Below, one piece after another: positions 25,354-33,069 of a stretch of 35,072 bases of DNA; the stretch's first letter is position 1; each line of letters starts with the position of its first letter. A program made the position numbers and the translations under genes. The stretch is taken from NCBI GenBank assembly GCA_017959225.1, contig JAGDBD010000094.1, positions 1 through 35,072 on the forward strand, read 5' to 3'. Source of the DNA: Fibrobacter sp. (GTDB lineage: Bacteria > Fibrobacterota > Fibrobacteria > Fibrobacterales > Fibrobacteraceae). A model generated the notes under the pieces. It was given only the letters and a program-made list of their open reading frames with translations, was not told the origin of the DNA and ran no database searches.

Positions 25354-26295
25354 ATGCTTTTTGTTCATCAATATCCTGACTGGACCAATTTCCGTTACAT
25401 GCGTTCGCAAATTATCGATCCCCTTTGCCGCGTTCGATTTTTGCAAGGACTTCTCCAGGGAAAGGCTTCTTTCGCTGCATCCAAGGAACTTTCGGAATCT
25501 TTGAGCAAAAAAGATTTAATGGCTCTGATGAAAATCGATGGCCGCTCCGAAGTACCCGAAGTCTTTTATTCCGCCATCCGTAATTTTTCCCTTCCCATGA
25601 GCGAAAAGCGTTTACTCGCTTTGCACGCTTCCATTGTTCCAAACGGTGGTCACTTTCGAAAAGGCGTCGATCCTTACCATTCAAAAATCCTCCGCGGTTT
25701 TGAAGGAGTTTCTGCGGAACGCATTCCCCGTGAAGTCACAAAATTTATCGAAGCTTTTAACGATTCCAAAACAGATGCAGTATTAAAAGCGGCTATCATC
25801 CATTTTCATTTTGCAACGATCCGTCCTTTCGATTCCGGAAACGGTGCCATGGCAAGGCTTTTTTCAAAAATGCTCTTAGCAAAAAGCGAAGAAACGGCCC
25901 GCTGTTTTTATACCTTCGACGAAACAATCCTTGAAAATAAAGACGCCTACTTTGAAGCCCTGTACAAGGCGCAAACTTCTAACGGGGAAATCACCAGTTG
26001 GATTCTTTGGTTTTTGCACACTCTCGAAACGGCTTTGTCCAAAGCTTCCGAAAACTTAACCCGCCAATTTGAAATCACAAAACAACAACTTTCCATTAGC
26101 GGAGTCCCTTTAACGGAACGCGAGCAAAAACTGGTGGAACATTTGCGGGAAAATCCGGAAATTTCTTCCTCAGAATGGGCATCCCTCGCTAACATTTCTC
26201 ACGATTCCGCCCTTCGCGATTTAAATGGACTTGTGCAAAAAAAAGTCCTGAAAAAATCAAATAGCAGAGGCCGCAGCACGCGTTACTCCATATAA
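25354..26295 (+). CDS. Fic-family protein with winged helix and altered catalytic motif
   Basis: 313 residues. An N-terminal DUF4172-like segment (PDWTNFRY...VRFLQGLLQG), a Fic core, and a C-terminal winged-helix (about 250-313; LTEREQKLVEHLRENPEI, then a recognition-helix-like SHDSALRDLNGLVQKK). Active Fic AMP-transferases carry HPFx(D/E)GNGRxxR; here it is R157-PFDSGNG-A165-MAR, so the catalytic His is Arg and the phosphate-binding Arg is Ala. Loss of AMPylation is expected. With the winged helix and a duplicated palindrome in its promoter it may act as a DNA-binding regulator. Transcribed alone; ends 95 bases before metY. Confidence 0.88.
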   Translation: MLFVHQYPDWTNFRYMRSQIIDPLCRVRFLQGLLQGKASFAASKELSESLSKKDLMALMKIDGRSEVPEVFYSAIRNFSLPMSEKRLLALHASIVPNGGHFRKGVDPYHSKILRGFEGVSAERIPREVTKFIEAFNDSKTDAVLKAAIIHFHFATIRPFDSGNGAMARLFSKMLLAKSEETARCFYTFDETILENKDAYFEALYKAQTSNGEITSWILWFLHTLETALSKASENLTRQFEITKQQLSISGVPLTEREQKLVEHLRENPEISSSEWASLANISHDSALRDLNGLVQKKVLKKSNSRGRSTRYSI

Positions 26296-26390
26296 AGGCG
26301 TCCATATTTATAAAAAAATACTCGTCTGCACTATAAATTTTTTCTATATTTATGCATAAATTTACATTAATGCAAGAAGGAATTTTATCC

Positions 26391-27674
26391 ATGCAGAATC
26401 TTGACGATCAAACCATTTGCGTCCAGGGCGGATGGAAACCCAAAAAAGGCGAACCGCGCATTCTCCCGATTTACCAAAGTACGACTTTCAAGTACGATAC
26501 CAGCGACCAGATGGCAGATCTGTTTGACCTGAAGGCAGACGGCTACTTCTACACACGTCTTCAGAACCCCACAAACGATTTCGTCGCTGCAAAAATCACG
26601 GAACTCGAAGGCGGCGTTGCCGGCATGCTCACAAGCTCGGGCCAAGCTGCAAATTTCTTCGCCATTTTCAACATCTGCGAAAGCGGTGACCACTTCGTAA
26701 GCTCTTCTGCCATTTACGGCGGTACTTACAACCTTTTCGCTGTCACCATGAAAAAGCTCGGTATCGAAGTCACTTTCGTGGACCCGAACGCAAGCGAAGA
26801 AGAAATCAGCAAGGCTTTCCGTCCAAACACAAAGGCCCTTTTCGGTGAAACCATTTCGAACCCGACTTGCCACGTAACGGACATTCAGAAGTTTGCAAAC
26901 ATCGCTCACAAGCACGGCGTTCCTTTCATCATCGACAATACGTTTGCAACGCCTGTTCTTTGCAAGCCGTTTAAGTTCGGTGCAGATATCGTGACGCATT
27001 CGACCACAAAATATATGGATGGTCACGCCATGACCGTTGGCGGTGCAATCATCGACAGTGGAAACTTCGATTGGGAAGCTCATCACGACAAGTTCCCGGG
27101 ACTTACCGAACCGGATCCGTCTTACCACGGACTCGCCTACAGCAAGGCATTCGGCAAGAAGGGTTACATTGTAAAGGCAACTGCTCAGCTGATGCGCGAT
27201 TTCGGAAGCATTCAGGCTCCGCAAAACGCATTCCTTTTGAACACAGGTCTTGAAACTCTTGCACTTCGCATGCCAAAGCACTGCGAAAACGCTTTGAAGG
27301 TTGCAAAGTTCTTGGAAAATCATCCGAAGGTTGCTTGGGTGAACTTCGCCGGACTCGAAAGCAATCCGGATTACGCTCTTGCACAAAAACAGTTCAAGGG
27401 TGGAATTCCTTGCGGCGTCATGGCTTTTGGTATCAAGGGCGGTCGCGATGAATCCATTAAATTCATGGACGCTCTTAAGTTTATTGCGATCGTTACCCAT
27501 GTGGCTGACGCACGTAGCTGCGTGCTTCACCCGGCAAGCCATACACACCGTCAGCTTTCCGACGAACAGCTTTTGGAAGCGGGAATCCGCCCGGACCTTA
27601 TCCGCCTTTCCGTCGGCATCGAAAACGCAGACGATATCATTGCGGACATGAAGCAGGCATTTGAAAAAATCTAA
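26391..27674 (+). CDS. metY: O-acetylhomoserine sulfhydrylase / homocysteine synthase
   Basis: 427 residues, a PLP enzyme of the Cys/Met metabolism family making homocysteine from O-acetylhomoserine and sulfide. Typical MetY features: [23 protein letters not shown] near the N-terminus, YTRLQNPT, and the PLP-binding [10 protein letters not shown] with Lys207. [20 protein letters not shown] near the C-terminus also fits. The ATG at 26391 is chosen because AAGAAGG lies ten bases upstream; in-frame ATGs at 26352 and 26370 would place that site inside the coding region. Likely monocistronic, with a terminator following. Confidence 0.95.
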   Translation: MQNLDDQTICVQGGWKPKKGEPRILPIYQSTTFKYDTSDQMADLFDLKADGYFYTRLQNPTNDFVAAKITELEGGVAGMLTSSGQAANFFAIFNICESGDHFVSSSAIYGGTYNLFAVTMKKLGIEVTFVDPNASEEEISKAFRPNTKALFGETISNPTCHVTDIQKFANIAHKHGVPFIIDNTFATPVLCKPFKFGADIVTHSTTKYMDGHAMTVGGAIIDSGNFDWEAHHDKFPGLTEPDPSYHGLAYSKAFGKKGYIVKATAQLMRDFGSIQAPQNAFLLNTGLETLALRMPKHCENALKVAKFLENHPKVAWVNFAGLESNPDYALAQKQFKGGIPCGVMAFGIKGGRDESIKFMDALKFIAIVTHVADARSCVLHPASHTHRQLSDEQLLEAGIRPDLIRLSVGIENADDIIADMKQAFEKI

Positions 27675-27689
27675 TTTTCAAATACATTA

Positions 27690-27722
27690 AAAAATCGTCG
27701 GGATTTTCCCGACGATTTTTCT
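27690..27722. terminator. Terminator after metY
   Basis: AAAAATCGTCGGG and CCCGACGATTTTT flank a short ATTTT loop and are followed by CTTTT. T-runs on both strands make it usable in both directions. Confidence 0.92.
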
Positions 27723-27730
27723 TTTAAAAC

Positions 27731-27758
27731 AAAAAACATCCGCAGGGTAACGGATGTT
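27731..27758 (-). terminator. Terminator after lipoprotein gene (27771-28199)
   Basis: Minus strand AACATCCG, loop, CGGATGTT followed by TTTTGTTTT. A separate hairpin from the metY terminator, back to back with it. Confidence 0.85.
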
Positions 27759-27770
27759 CGAATAAAAAAA

Positions 27771-28199
27771 TTAAAGTTTAAGACCGGCAGCAGCGAATGC
27801 TTCCGCATTGCTTGAATCTTTGACAGCTACATTCGTAATCCAATTGTATTCGGCAATGCCTGCAAGGCCTACACGGCTACAAACCTGATCCCGAGCCTTT
27901 TCGTAATTTTCAAGGATAATAACCTTTTCTTCGCCCTGGGCCTTTTCAATTTTTTCGGACCATTCTTCACCAAGCAACAAAAGCGCAGCGCTTGCATTCA
28001 CATACTGCTTTGCTTTGTTCACATTGACAGCGGAAGTTTGCGGAGCGGTAAATTTCGGCACCGTAATCGGAGCCTGAACAGCCTGCGTATTTTTAGAAGG
28101 AAGGTTCGGAGTCAACTTTTCGGAACCATCGCTACCGCATCCGAACATAAAAAAAGAAGAAGCCAATAGGAACAAAAATGCAAAAAGCTTATTATCCAT
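27771..28199 (-). CDS. Small predicted lipoprotein
   Basis: 142 residues. Lipoprotein signal MDNKLFAFLFLLASSFFMFGC (Cys21) with GCGSDGSEK after it; the next stretch is rich in Pro, Thr and Ala (about 30-60), probably a flexible spacer, and the C-terminal half is alpha-helical with one Cys. Not recognised. AGGAGC precedes the ATG. Only 23 bases separate it from the tRNA upstream on the same strand and no promoter is seen between them, so it probably shares the tRNA promoter. Confidence 0.8.
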   Translation of the reverse strand: MDNKLFAFLFLLASSFFMFGCGSDGSEKLTPNLPSKNTQAVQAPITVPKFTAPQTSAVNVNKAKQYVNASAALLLLGEEWSEKIEKAQGEEKVIILENYEKARDQVCSRVGLAGIAEYNWITNVAVKDSSNAEAFAAAGLKL

Positions 28200-28222
28200 A
28201 TTGAGCTCCTTCCAAAAAATAG

Positions 28223-28295
28223 TAGCGGTTTGTGGGGTCGAACCACAGACACACGGATTATGATTCCGTTGCTCTACCTACTGAGCTAAACCGCC
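28223..28295 (-). tRNA. tRNA-Met (anticodon CAT), elongator type
   Basis: Reads on the minus strand as a full cloverleaf of 73 bases: acceptor GGCGGTT/AACCGCT (one G-U), D arm GCTC/GAGC, anticodon stem ACGGA/TCCGT with loop ATCATAA, T arm TGTGG-TTCGACC-CCACA, discriminator A. Anticodon CAT. The 3' CCA is not encoded. No C1-A72 mismatch and no GGG/CCC anticodon stem, so it is not the initiator. A CAT anticodon can also be tRNA-Ile2 (lysidine-modified); TilS determinants cannot be judged by eye. Confidence 0.93.
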
Positions 28296-28305
28296 GGGTG
28301 GGACT

Positions 28306-28334
28306 AATTTAGATAACTCTCGAAATAAAATCAA
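28306..28334 (-). promoter_or_regulatory. tRNA promoter (TTGATT-17-TAAATT)
   Basis: Minus-strand TTGATT (28334-28329) and TAAATT (28311-28306) with a 17-base spacer; initiation would be about four bases before the mature tRNA. Confidence 0.65.
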
Positions 28335-28366
28335 GGGTGATGCAAAAAATAATCGCAAAAATTTTA

Positions 28367-29116
28367 TCACAAATAGCGAATTTGCGTAGAAAGTTTTCCA
28401 CCGTTATATTCGATATAGCGCCAACCAGGAACTTTACTCAGGATATGAAAATCAACAGAATCCGGGTCCAGCTGCATCTGAGTCGCCGGAGTCAAATAAA
28501 CAGTCTGGCCGTTTCCACGTGAAACTTCCATGGCGGAATGATAGTGCCCCACAAATATCGAATGCAAATTGGGAATCCTGTCTAAAGTTTCCCCGACTTC
28601 TTTCCAATTTTTTAACGCATATCGGGAATCCATAAAAAGATGCCCACAATGGCACGGCGGATGATGTACAAAAAGAAGCACTTCCCCTTTCTCTTTTTTA
28701 GCTTCCGATTCTAGCCATTCAAGCTGTTGCTTCGAAACGACACCTGCGGAGCTATCCAAAAAAAAGATCGTAAAGCCGTTTAGCGTTTTTTTATAAAAGT
28801 AATCCCCAGCTTTCAACATTACAGGGACCGGTGAGAACTTTTCAAGGTCCCGTGCACTATCATGATTACCCGCTATAAAGCACCAAGGACGATCATATCC
28901 TTTGACCATTTCAAAAAAAAGATCGTATTCTTCTTTATAACTGTGCTCCGTCAGGTCACCGCTGAATACAAGAAGGTCCAAATTGAATTTTTTGGCATCT
29001 TCAAGTGTCTTTTCAAAGCTTTTTACGGACTGCAGACTATCTTCTTCGTCATTCGTGACAATCAAATGGATGTCCGTAATCTGCCCAAGTCTCAAATTCT
29101 GCCCTTCAAGTTCCAT
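28367..29116 (-). CDS. Calcineurin-like metallophosphoesterase (CpdA-like)
   Basis: 249 residues from the ATG at 29116 (a TTG at 29122 would add two). All metal motifs are present in order: TDIHL (residues 14-18), SGDLTEH, AGNHDS, HHPPCHCG and GHYHSAM. This matches the cAMP phosphodiesterase CpdA/Icc group and related phosphoesterases; the actual substrate is unknown. An AT-rich region with DnaA boxes lies immediately upstream. No terminator is obvious; the tRNA promoter follows within 60 bases. Confidence 0.9.
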   Translation of the reverse strand: MELEGQNLRLGQITDIHLIVTNDEEDSLQSVKSFEKTLEDAKKFNLDLLVFSGDLTEHSYKEEYDLFFEMVKGYDRPWCFIAGNHDSARDLEKFSPVPVMLKAGDYFYKKTLNGFTIFFLDSSAGVVSKQQLEWLESEAKKEKGEVLLFVHHPPCHCGHLFMDSRYALKNWKEVGETLDRIPNLHSIFVGHYHSAMEVSRGNGQTVYLTPATQMQLDPDSVDFHILSKVPGWRYIEYNGGKLSTQIRYL

Positions 29117-29122
29117 ACCCAA

Positions 29123-29490
29123 AATCTAATTAAAGTTTAATCCCTACAAAAAAATTTTCGTAACTCTTTTCAAATCAATGTGATACAGAACAATTTAATA
29201 ATTTTATCAACATGTGGATGGATAAACTATTGAAAACTGACTTTCAACGTGGATTTGTGTTTTGTCTTGGGAAATATGTTGAAAAAATAGCCGTTTTTAG
29301 TTTTCAACATTGAATTCTGTGGATAAATGCGGCAGTTTTCAAAAGAATTTTTTTATTCACTTCTTTTATATCTTGTTAAAAATCAACCACTTACATTCAC
29401 AATCTTGCATTCTTTCCACAAATCCACGGTATCAATATCAATCCCTTTTATATATATAAAAAGAATATTTAAAGAGGGAGTGGATAAAAA
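29123..29490. other. AT-rich oriC-like intergenic region with DnaA boxes
   Basis: About 370 bases without a gene. Contains a perfect DnaA box TGTGGATAA (29318-29326), one-mismatch boxes CTTTCCACA (29412-29420) and AGTGGATAA (29479-29487), a weaker TGTGGATGG (29213), three TTTTCAAC/GTTGAAAA-type motifs, and a TTTTATATATATAAAAAG tract (about 29446-29463) that could melt. It sits beside the parAB-bactofilin operon. Candidate replication origin or DnaA-binding cluster; the rsmG/parS side (33000-33560) is a competing candidate. Confidence 0.4.
29150..29178 (-). promoter_or_regulatory. Shared upstream element, copy before phosphoesterase gene
   Basis: Minus strand TTGATTTGAAAAGAGTTACG then AAAATTTTTTTG, 35 to 60 bases before the start codon. 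Confidence 0.4.
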
Positions 29491-29512
29491 AAGAAGTCCG
29501 TTAGGACTTCTT
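29480..29512 (-). terminator. Terminator of rsmG-parAB-bactofilin operon, loop contains stop codon
   Basis: Minus strand AAGAAGTCC-taac-GGACTTCTT followed by TTTTTTATCC. The four-base loop holds the bactofilin TAA (29503-29501), so the last codons form one arm of the stem. Confidence 0.92.
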
Positions 29513-29854
29513 GGATTCGGATTCCATGGAAACATCACAGTTTCCTTTTAATTTAGCTCCGCATTGAATTACAAGCAGCTTTGTCTTGATATTTCCGGTA
29601 GTTAATGATTTCGCTTCTAGGACAAGCTTTTCACTGCATTCAATGTCACCATTTACTTTGCCAGCAATGGTCGCATTTTTTGTTTTAATCGTTCCTTCAA
29701 CATATCCGCTTTCTTCTATAACCACATCGCCTGTTGTTGCAATGTTCCCTTTGACTTTTCCCGCAATACGAAGATCGCTAGAACCGGATAAATCTCCGGT
29801 AATCGTCATGGAAGGGCTGATTTGTGTAAACTGGCTATCATTTTCTCTTGGCAT
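29501..29854 (-). CDS. Bactofilin
   Basis: 117 residues from the ATG at 29854, which has AAAGGA at good distance; an upstream ATG at 29875 overlaps the preceding gene and lacks such a site. The body is one right-handed beta-helix: repeated G-x-V-x-G-x-I units such as AGKVKGNIATTGDVVIEESGYV and AGKVNGDIECSEKLV, flanked by short tails. Bactofilins polymerise without nucleotide at the membrane and support cell shape. The preceding gene is an M23 endopeptidase, the same pairing seen in shape-control modules (CcmA with Csd1). Confidence 0.93.
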   Translation of the reverse strand: MPRENDSQFTQISPSMTITGDLSGSSDLRIAGKVKGNIATTGDVVIEESGYVEGTIKTKNATIAGKVNGDIECSEKLVLEAKSLTTGNIKTKLLVIQCGAKLKGNCDVSMESESKKS

Positions 29855-29864
29855 AAAAATTCCT

Positions 29865-30656
29865 TTATTCTTCAATGAAAAGTTCTGGATCTACCGGAAC
29901 GCTATCCTTTAAAATTTCATAGTGGATATGAGGACCTGTAGAATTACCCGATGAACCGACCGTTCCGATCGCTTCGCCTTTTTTTACAAGTTCTCCCTTT
30001 TTAACATAAGTTTTTTGCAGGTGGGAGTAACTGGTTATATATCCATTTCCATGATCGATTTGAATATGCAGTCCACGGTCTTTTGTTTTTGCGGAAGAAA
30101 GCACCTTTCCTTCTGCAGTGGCAAAAACAGGTTCGTCAATTTTCGCAGAAATATCGATTCCGGTATGTTCGGACGAAAACTGTTTACTGATAATGCCGAT
30201 GGTCGGTGTGATGCTTGGAACTTTAGGCCAGTTTTGAGAATTTCCACCGTTTGCGTAGCTTTGAAGCTCCGCATTGAACTTGTTTTTGGACAGGGGAACG
30301 AAGTTGAACCGATTTTTTTCGATTACTTCTGCAAGTTTTGAAGAGTCCGTTTCGTAAAATGTCCCGAGTATGTTCTTGATCTGTTTTTCCATTGTCGAAA
30401 TGGAATCCAGTTCCGAAAAGAACATTTCATATTCCTGCTGCTTTTTTAAAAGCATTTTGTTCTGTTCATGGACCTGTCTGGAACTGACTATAATCGCATC
30501 GATTGTAGAGAGCTTATAAACGAAAAAAACTCCCATGGCGAAGATGACGACAAGCAGAATTCCAAATATTTTCCAGGTCAAAGAACGGATTTTGAAAGAT
30601 ACCGTTTTTCCGGAATCCGATGGAATAATCTGGACAATGTGGTAACGGTTCTTCAA
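29865..30656 (-). CDS. M23 family (LytM-like) peptidoglycan endopeptidase
   Basis: 263 residues. An N-terminal cytoplasmic tail and one membrane helix (about 29-48), a coiled-coil spacer (about 55-110), then the M23 domain with HTGIDIS (first zinc ligands) and GPHIHYEI (last ligands) and the canonical SHL and GSSGNSTGPH loops. Intact active site predicts zinc-dependent cutting of peptide cross-links. Starts with TTG, overlapping the parB stop (TTGA), with AAGGA upstream. Cotranscribed with bactofilin, suggesting spatially controlled cell-wall remodelling. Confidence 0.93.
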   Translation of the reverse strand: MKNRYHIVQIIPSDSGKTVSFKIRSLTWKIFGILLVVIFAMGVFFVYKLSTIDAIIVSSRQVHEQNKMLLKKQQEYEMFFSELDSISTMEKQIKNILGTFYETDSSKLAEVIEKNRFNFVPLSKNKFNAELQSYANGGNSQNWPKVPSITPTIGIISKQFSSEHTGIDISAKIDEPVFATAEGKVLSSAKTKDRGLHIQIDHGNGYITSYSHLQKTYVKKGELVKKGEAIGTVGSSGNSTGPHIHYEILKDSVPVDPELFIEE

Positions 30657-31546
30657 TTCAATCCTTCCATTTTTTCCTGGATACGGGTTAAATCTTCAAA
30701 GGAATAGTAGTCAATGATAAGTCTACCCTTTGAAGCATTTTCCGCACCTTTTTGAAGTTTGACGGATGTTCCGAAAAATTCTTCCATTTTCTTGAGGAAA
30801 GATACAATGTTCGGATCCAGAGGGGTTTCCGCTACCGGTTCTTTTTTTTCCTTTTTATTTTCCTTTGCCAGGTTTTCCACATCTCGAACGTTCATTCCTT
30901 TTTCGATAATGTCACGGGCGACGGATTCTGGGTCTGTAATTTCCGGACTGAGCAAGGAACGTGCAGCGCTCTGGGAAAGTTTTCCTTCGCTGATCCAGGC
31001 TTGAACCTGTTCTGGAAGTTTTAAAAGGCGGAGTGCATTCGTAACGGCGGAACGGGATTTTCCGACGCTCTTTGCGAGATCATCATGGGTATAGCCGTAA
31101 TTTTCGATCAGCTTTTCGTAAGACTTTGCAATTTCAATTGCGTTCAAATCAACGCGCTGGATATTTTCAATGAGGGACCATTCCGCCATTTTTTTGTCGG
31201 AAAGGAGTTCATGAACATAGGCGTCGATTGTCGTCCAACCGGCGAGACGCGCAGCGCGTGTACGGCGTTCACCGCTCACAATCTGGTAACGACCGTTGAA
31301 CTTTCGAACGGTAATGGGCTGAATCAAGCCTTGCTGTTCGATAGTTTCAGCGAGTTCCACCAGTTCGTCTTCGTTGAATTCTGTGCGGGGCTGGTATGGG
31401 TTTGTATCGATCAAGTCCAGGTTGATTTTTTCAACTTTAATGGCATTGCCGTTTTCGTCTTGGTTGAGCTGATCGTTCAAAGCTTGAGCGTGGCTCTGCA
31501 TAATTGTGCTCAGTCCCTGACCGAGTGCCATCGATTTTTTACCCAT
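30653..31546 (-). CDS. parB: Chromosome-partitioning protein ParB
   Basis: 297 residues. IDTNPYQPRTEFNEDELVELAETI and IVSGERRTRAARLAGW (the CTP-binding GERRxRA box) identify the ParB N-domain; a helix-turn-helix around ENYGYTHDDLAKSVGKSRSAVTNALRL binds parS. A charged linker leads to the C-terminal dimer domain. Two perfect parS sites lie nearby at 32970-32985 and 33543-33558. Gap of two bases from parA. Confidence 0.97.
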   Translation of the reverse strand: MGKKSMALGQGLSTIMQSHAQALNDQLNQDENGNAIKVEKINLDLIDTNPYQPRTEFNEDELVELAETIEQQGLIQPITVRKFNGRYQIVSGERRTRAARLAGWTTIDAYVHELLSDKKMAEWSLIENIQRVDLNAIEIAKSYEKLIENYGYTHDDLAKSVGKSRSAVTNALRLLKLPEQVQAWISEGKLSQSAARSLLSPEITDPESVARDIIEKGMNVRDVENLAKENKKEKKEPVAETPLDPNIVSFLKKMEEFFGTSVKLQKGAENASKGRLIIDYYSFEDLTRIQEKMEGLN

Positions 31547-31548
31547 AG

Positions 31549-32334
31549 TTATTTTACCCCATTGATGATTTCTTCAGCGAGTTTCATGTAAGCCTGTGCA
31601 CCGGCGCTTTTTACATCATAAAGAATGACCGGTTTTCCGTGGGAAGGAGCTTCGCTGAGTTTAACGTTTCGAGGAATCATGACTTTGAAGACACGTTCCG
31701 GAATGACATTGCGGACTTCTTCTGCCACCTGACGAGAAAGGCTCAAACGGTTATCGTACATTGTCAGAAGAGCGCCTTCGATATTCAGATGGTTATTCAA
31801 ATTTTTCTGAACAAGACGAATCGTGTTGAAAAGCTCTGCTAGACCTTGCAATGCATAATATTCACATTGGACAGGAATCAAAACGCTGTCGGCTGCGGTG
31901 AGAACGTTCAAAGTTAAAAGGTTCAGGCTGGGAGGAGCATCTATAATAATGTATTCGAATTCTTCTTTTAAAAGATTCGTGATGCGGCTCAAACGGTGTT
32001 CACGGCTCATGGCATTCACCAGTTCGAGTTCCATCACGGAAAGGTCCGGTCCCGAAGTGATGACATTCAAATAATCCAGATCCGTTTTCAAAACGAACTT
32101 TTTTAAGGCTTCCTTTGTAATCGCATCTGGACTTTCTGCCAGTTCAAGTGCTTCGTGCACATCTTCTTCCTGGCTTTCCAGATAACCCAAACCTTGAGAG
32201 GCATTGCCCTGCGGGTCCATGTCGATCAAGAGAGTTTTCTTTTCCAAAGCAGCAAAATTTGCAGCAAGGTTGATTGCTGTTGTGGTCTTACCCACGCCAC
32301 CTTTCTGGTTACAAATAGCGATAACTTTACCCAT
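31549..32334 (-). CDS. parA: Chromosome-partitioning ATPase ParA (Soj)
   Basis: 261 residues. Deviant Walker A KGGVGKTT (residues 11-18), DMDPQGNASQGLG and IIDAPPSLNLLTLNVL mark the ParA/Soj family. It binds non-specific DNA and drives ParB-parS complexes apart. It overlaps rsmG by eight bases and parB follows two bases later, so the three are translated together. Confidence 0.97.
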   Translation of the reverse strand: MGKVIAICNQKGGVGKTTTAINLAANFAALEKKTLLIDMDPQGNASQGLGYLESQEEDVHEALELAESPDAITKEALKKFVLKTDLDYLNVITSGPDLSVMELELVNAMSREHRLSRITNLLKEEFEYIIIDAPPSLNLLTLNVLTAADSVLIPVQCEYYALQGLAELFNTIRLVQKNLNNHLNIEGALLTMYDNRLSLSRQVAEEVRNVIPERVFKVMIPRNVKLSEAPSHGKPVILYDVKSAGAQAYMKLAEEIINGVK

Positions 32335-32986
32335 AGATTCCTTTAATCACTAATGAGTATTCCTGATTTTCAAGAGGCAGATTATAATCGATAAGATGAA
32401 CGTCCGGAATGTTCTTCAGTTCCTGTGCGATTTCACGACTCTTGAATGTCACAAAAATTCCGTCTTTCTTTAAACCTGGGAGAGCTCTTTCATAATCTGC
32501 TTCAAAACGGGAAAGGGCTCTGCACGAAATAATATCGCAGTTTTGAATGTTGGAAGTTTCAAAACGCTTGCCGACAACAGTCAGATTGTTGAGTTTTAAG
32601 GCGTTTTTAGTTTCTTCCAAAAAGAGAACTCTCTTATGTCGAGGTTCAGATGCATAAAATTGAATATCCGGACAAGCGATCGCAAGAGGATAAATTGGGC
32701 ATCCACCACCGGCGCCCATATCTGCCCAAACCATTCCCGGCTTTAGAAAATTTGCTTTCGAAAGAACAATATATGGGAAAAGAGAGTCCGCAATATGGCG
32801 TGTTAAAAATTTAGGAATGTCATTTCTGGAAATCAGATTCACTTTTTCGTTTCCGAGAATCACAAGGTTCACGTATTCAAAAAGTTTTTCCAGAATGTCT
32901 TCTGCCAAGGAAATACCGTTCGATGAAAGAAATTCAACGAGCAGTTCCTCTTGTTTAGAATCTGAGTAATGTTTCACGTGAAACAA
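32327..32986 (-). CDS. rsmG: 16S rRNA (guanine527-N7)-methyltransferase RsmG
   Basis: 219 residues. SAM-binding loop VWADMGAGGGCPIYPLAIACP (about 92-112) and SRNDIPKFLTRHIADSLFPYIVLS match GidB/RsmG. It starts with TTG at 32986; the first codons (M-F-H-V-K-H) are a perfect parS palindrome. TATAAT on the minus strand at 32998-32993 sits only six or seven bases before the start codon, so the transcript may be leaderless. Head of the rsmG-parA-parB-M23-bactofilin operon. Confidence 0.95.
   Translation of the reverse strand: MFHVKHYSDSKQEELLVEFLSSNGISLAEDILEKLFEYVNLVILGNEKVNLISRNDIPKFLTRHIADSLFPYIVLSKANFLKPGMVWADMGAGGGCPIYPLAIACPDIQFYASEPRHKRVLFLEETKNALKLNNLTVVGKRFETSNIQNCDIISCRALSRFEADYERALPGLKKDGIFVTFKSREIAQELKNIPDVHLIDYNLPLENQEYSLVIKGIYG
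32970..32985. other. parS site 1, inside rsmG start
   Basis: TGTTTCACGTGAAACA, the universal parS consensus, perfect over 16 bases. It encodes the N-terminal residues of RsmG, as in other bacteria with an MFHVKH-type start, and is adjacent to the likely operon promoter. Confidence 0.95.
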
Positions 32987-33013
32987 TTTAGAATTATAAA
33001 AAAGGAAAGGGAT

Positions 33014-33062
33014 AGTGGATAAAATGAATTCTATACGATTTAGGAATATAAAATGTGGATAA
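33014..33062. promoter_or_regulatory. DnaA boxes upstream of rsmG
   Basis: AGTGGATAA (33014-33022, one mismatch) and TGTGGATAA (33054-33062, perfect). With parS on both sides this marks an origin-proximal segment. Confidence 0.5.
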
Positions 33063-33069
33063 TGTATTG

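Noticed and set aside
28223..28295. tRNA as initiator Met
   Set aside because: It has a normal G1-U72 pair and lacks the three GC pairs of the initiator anticodon stem. Ile2 cannot be excluded.
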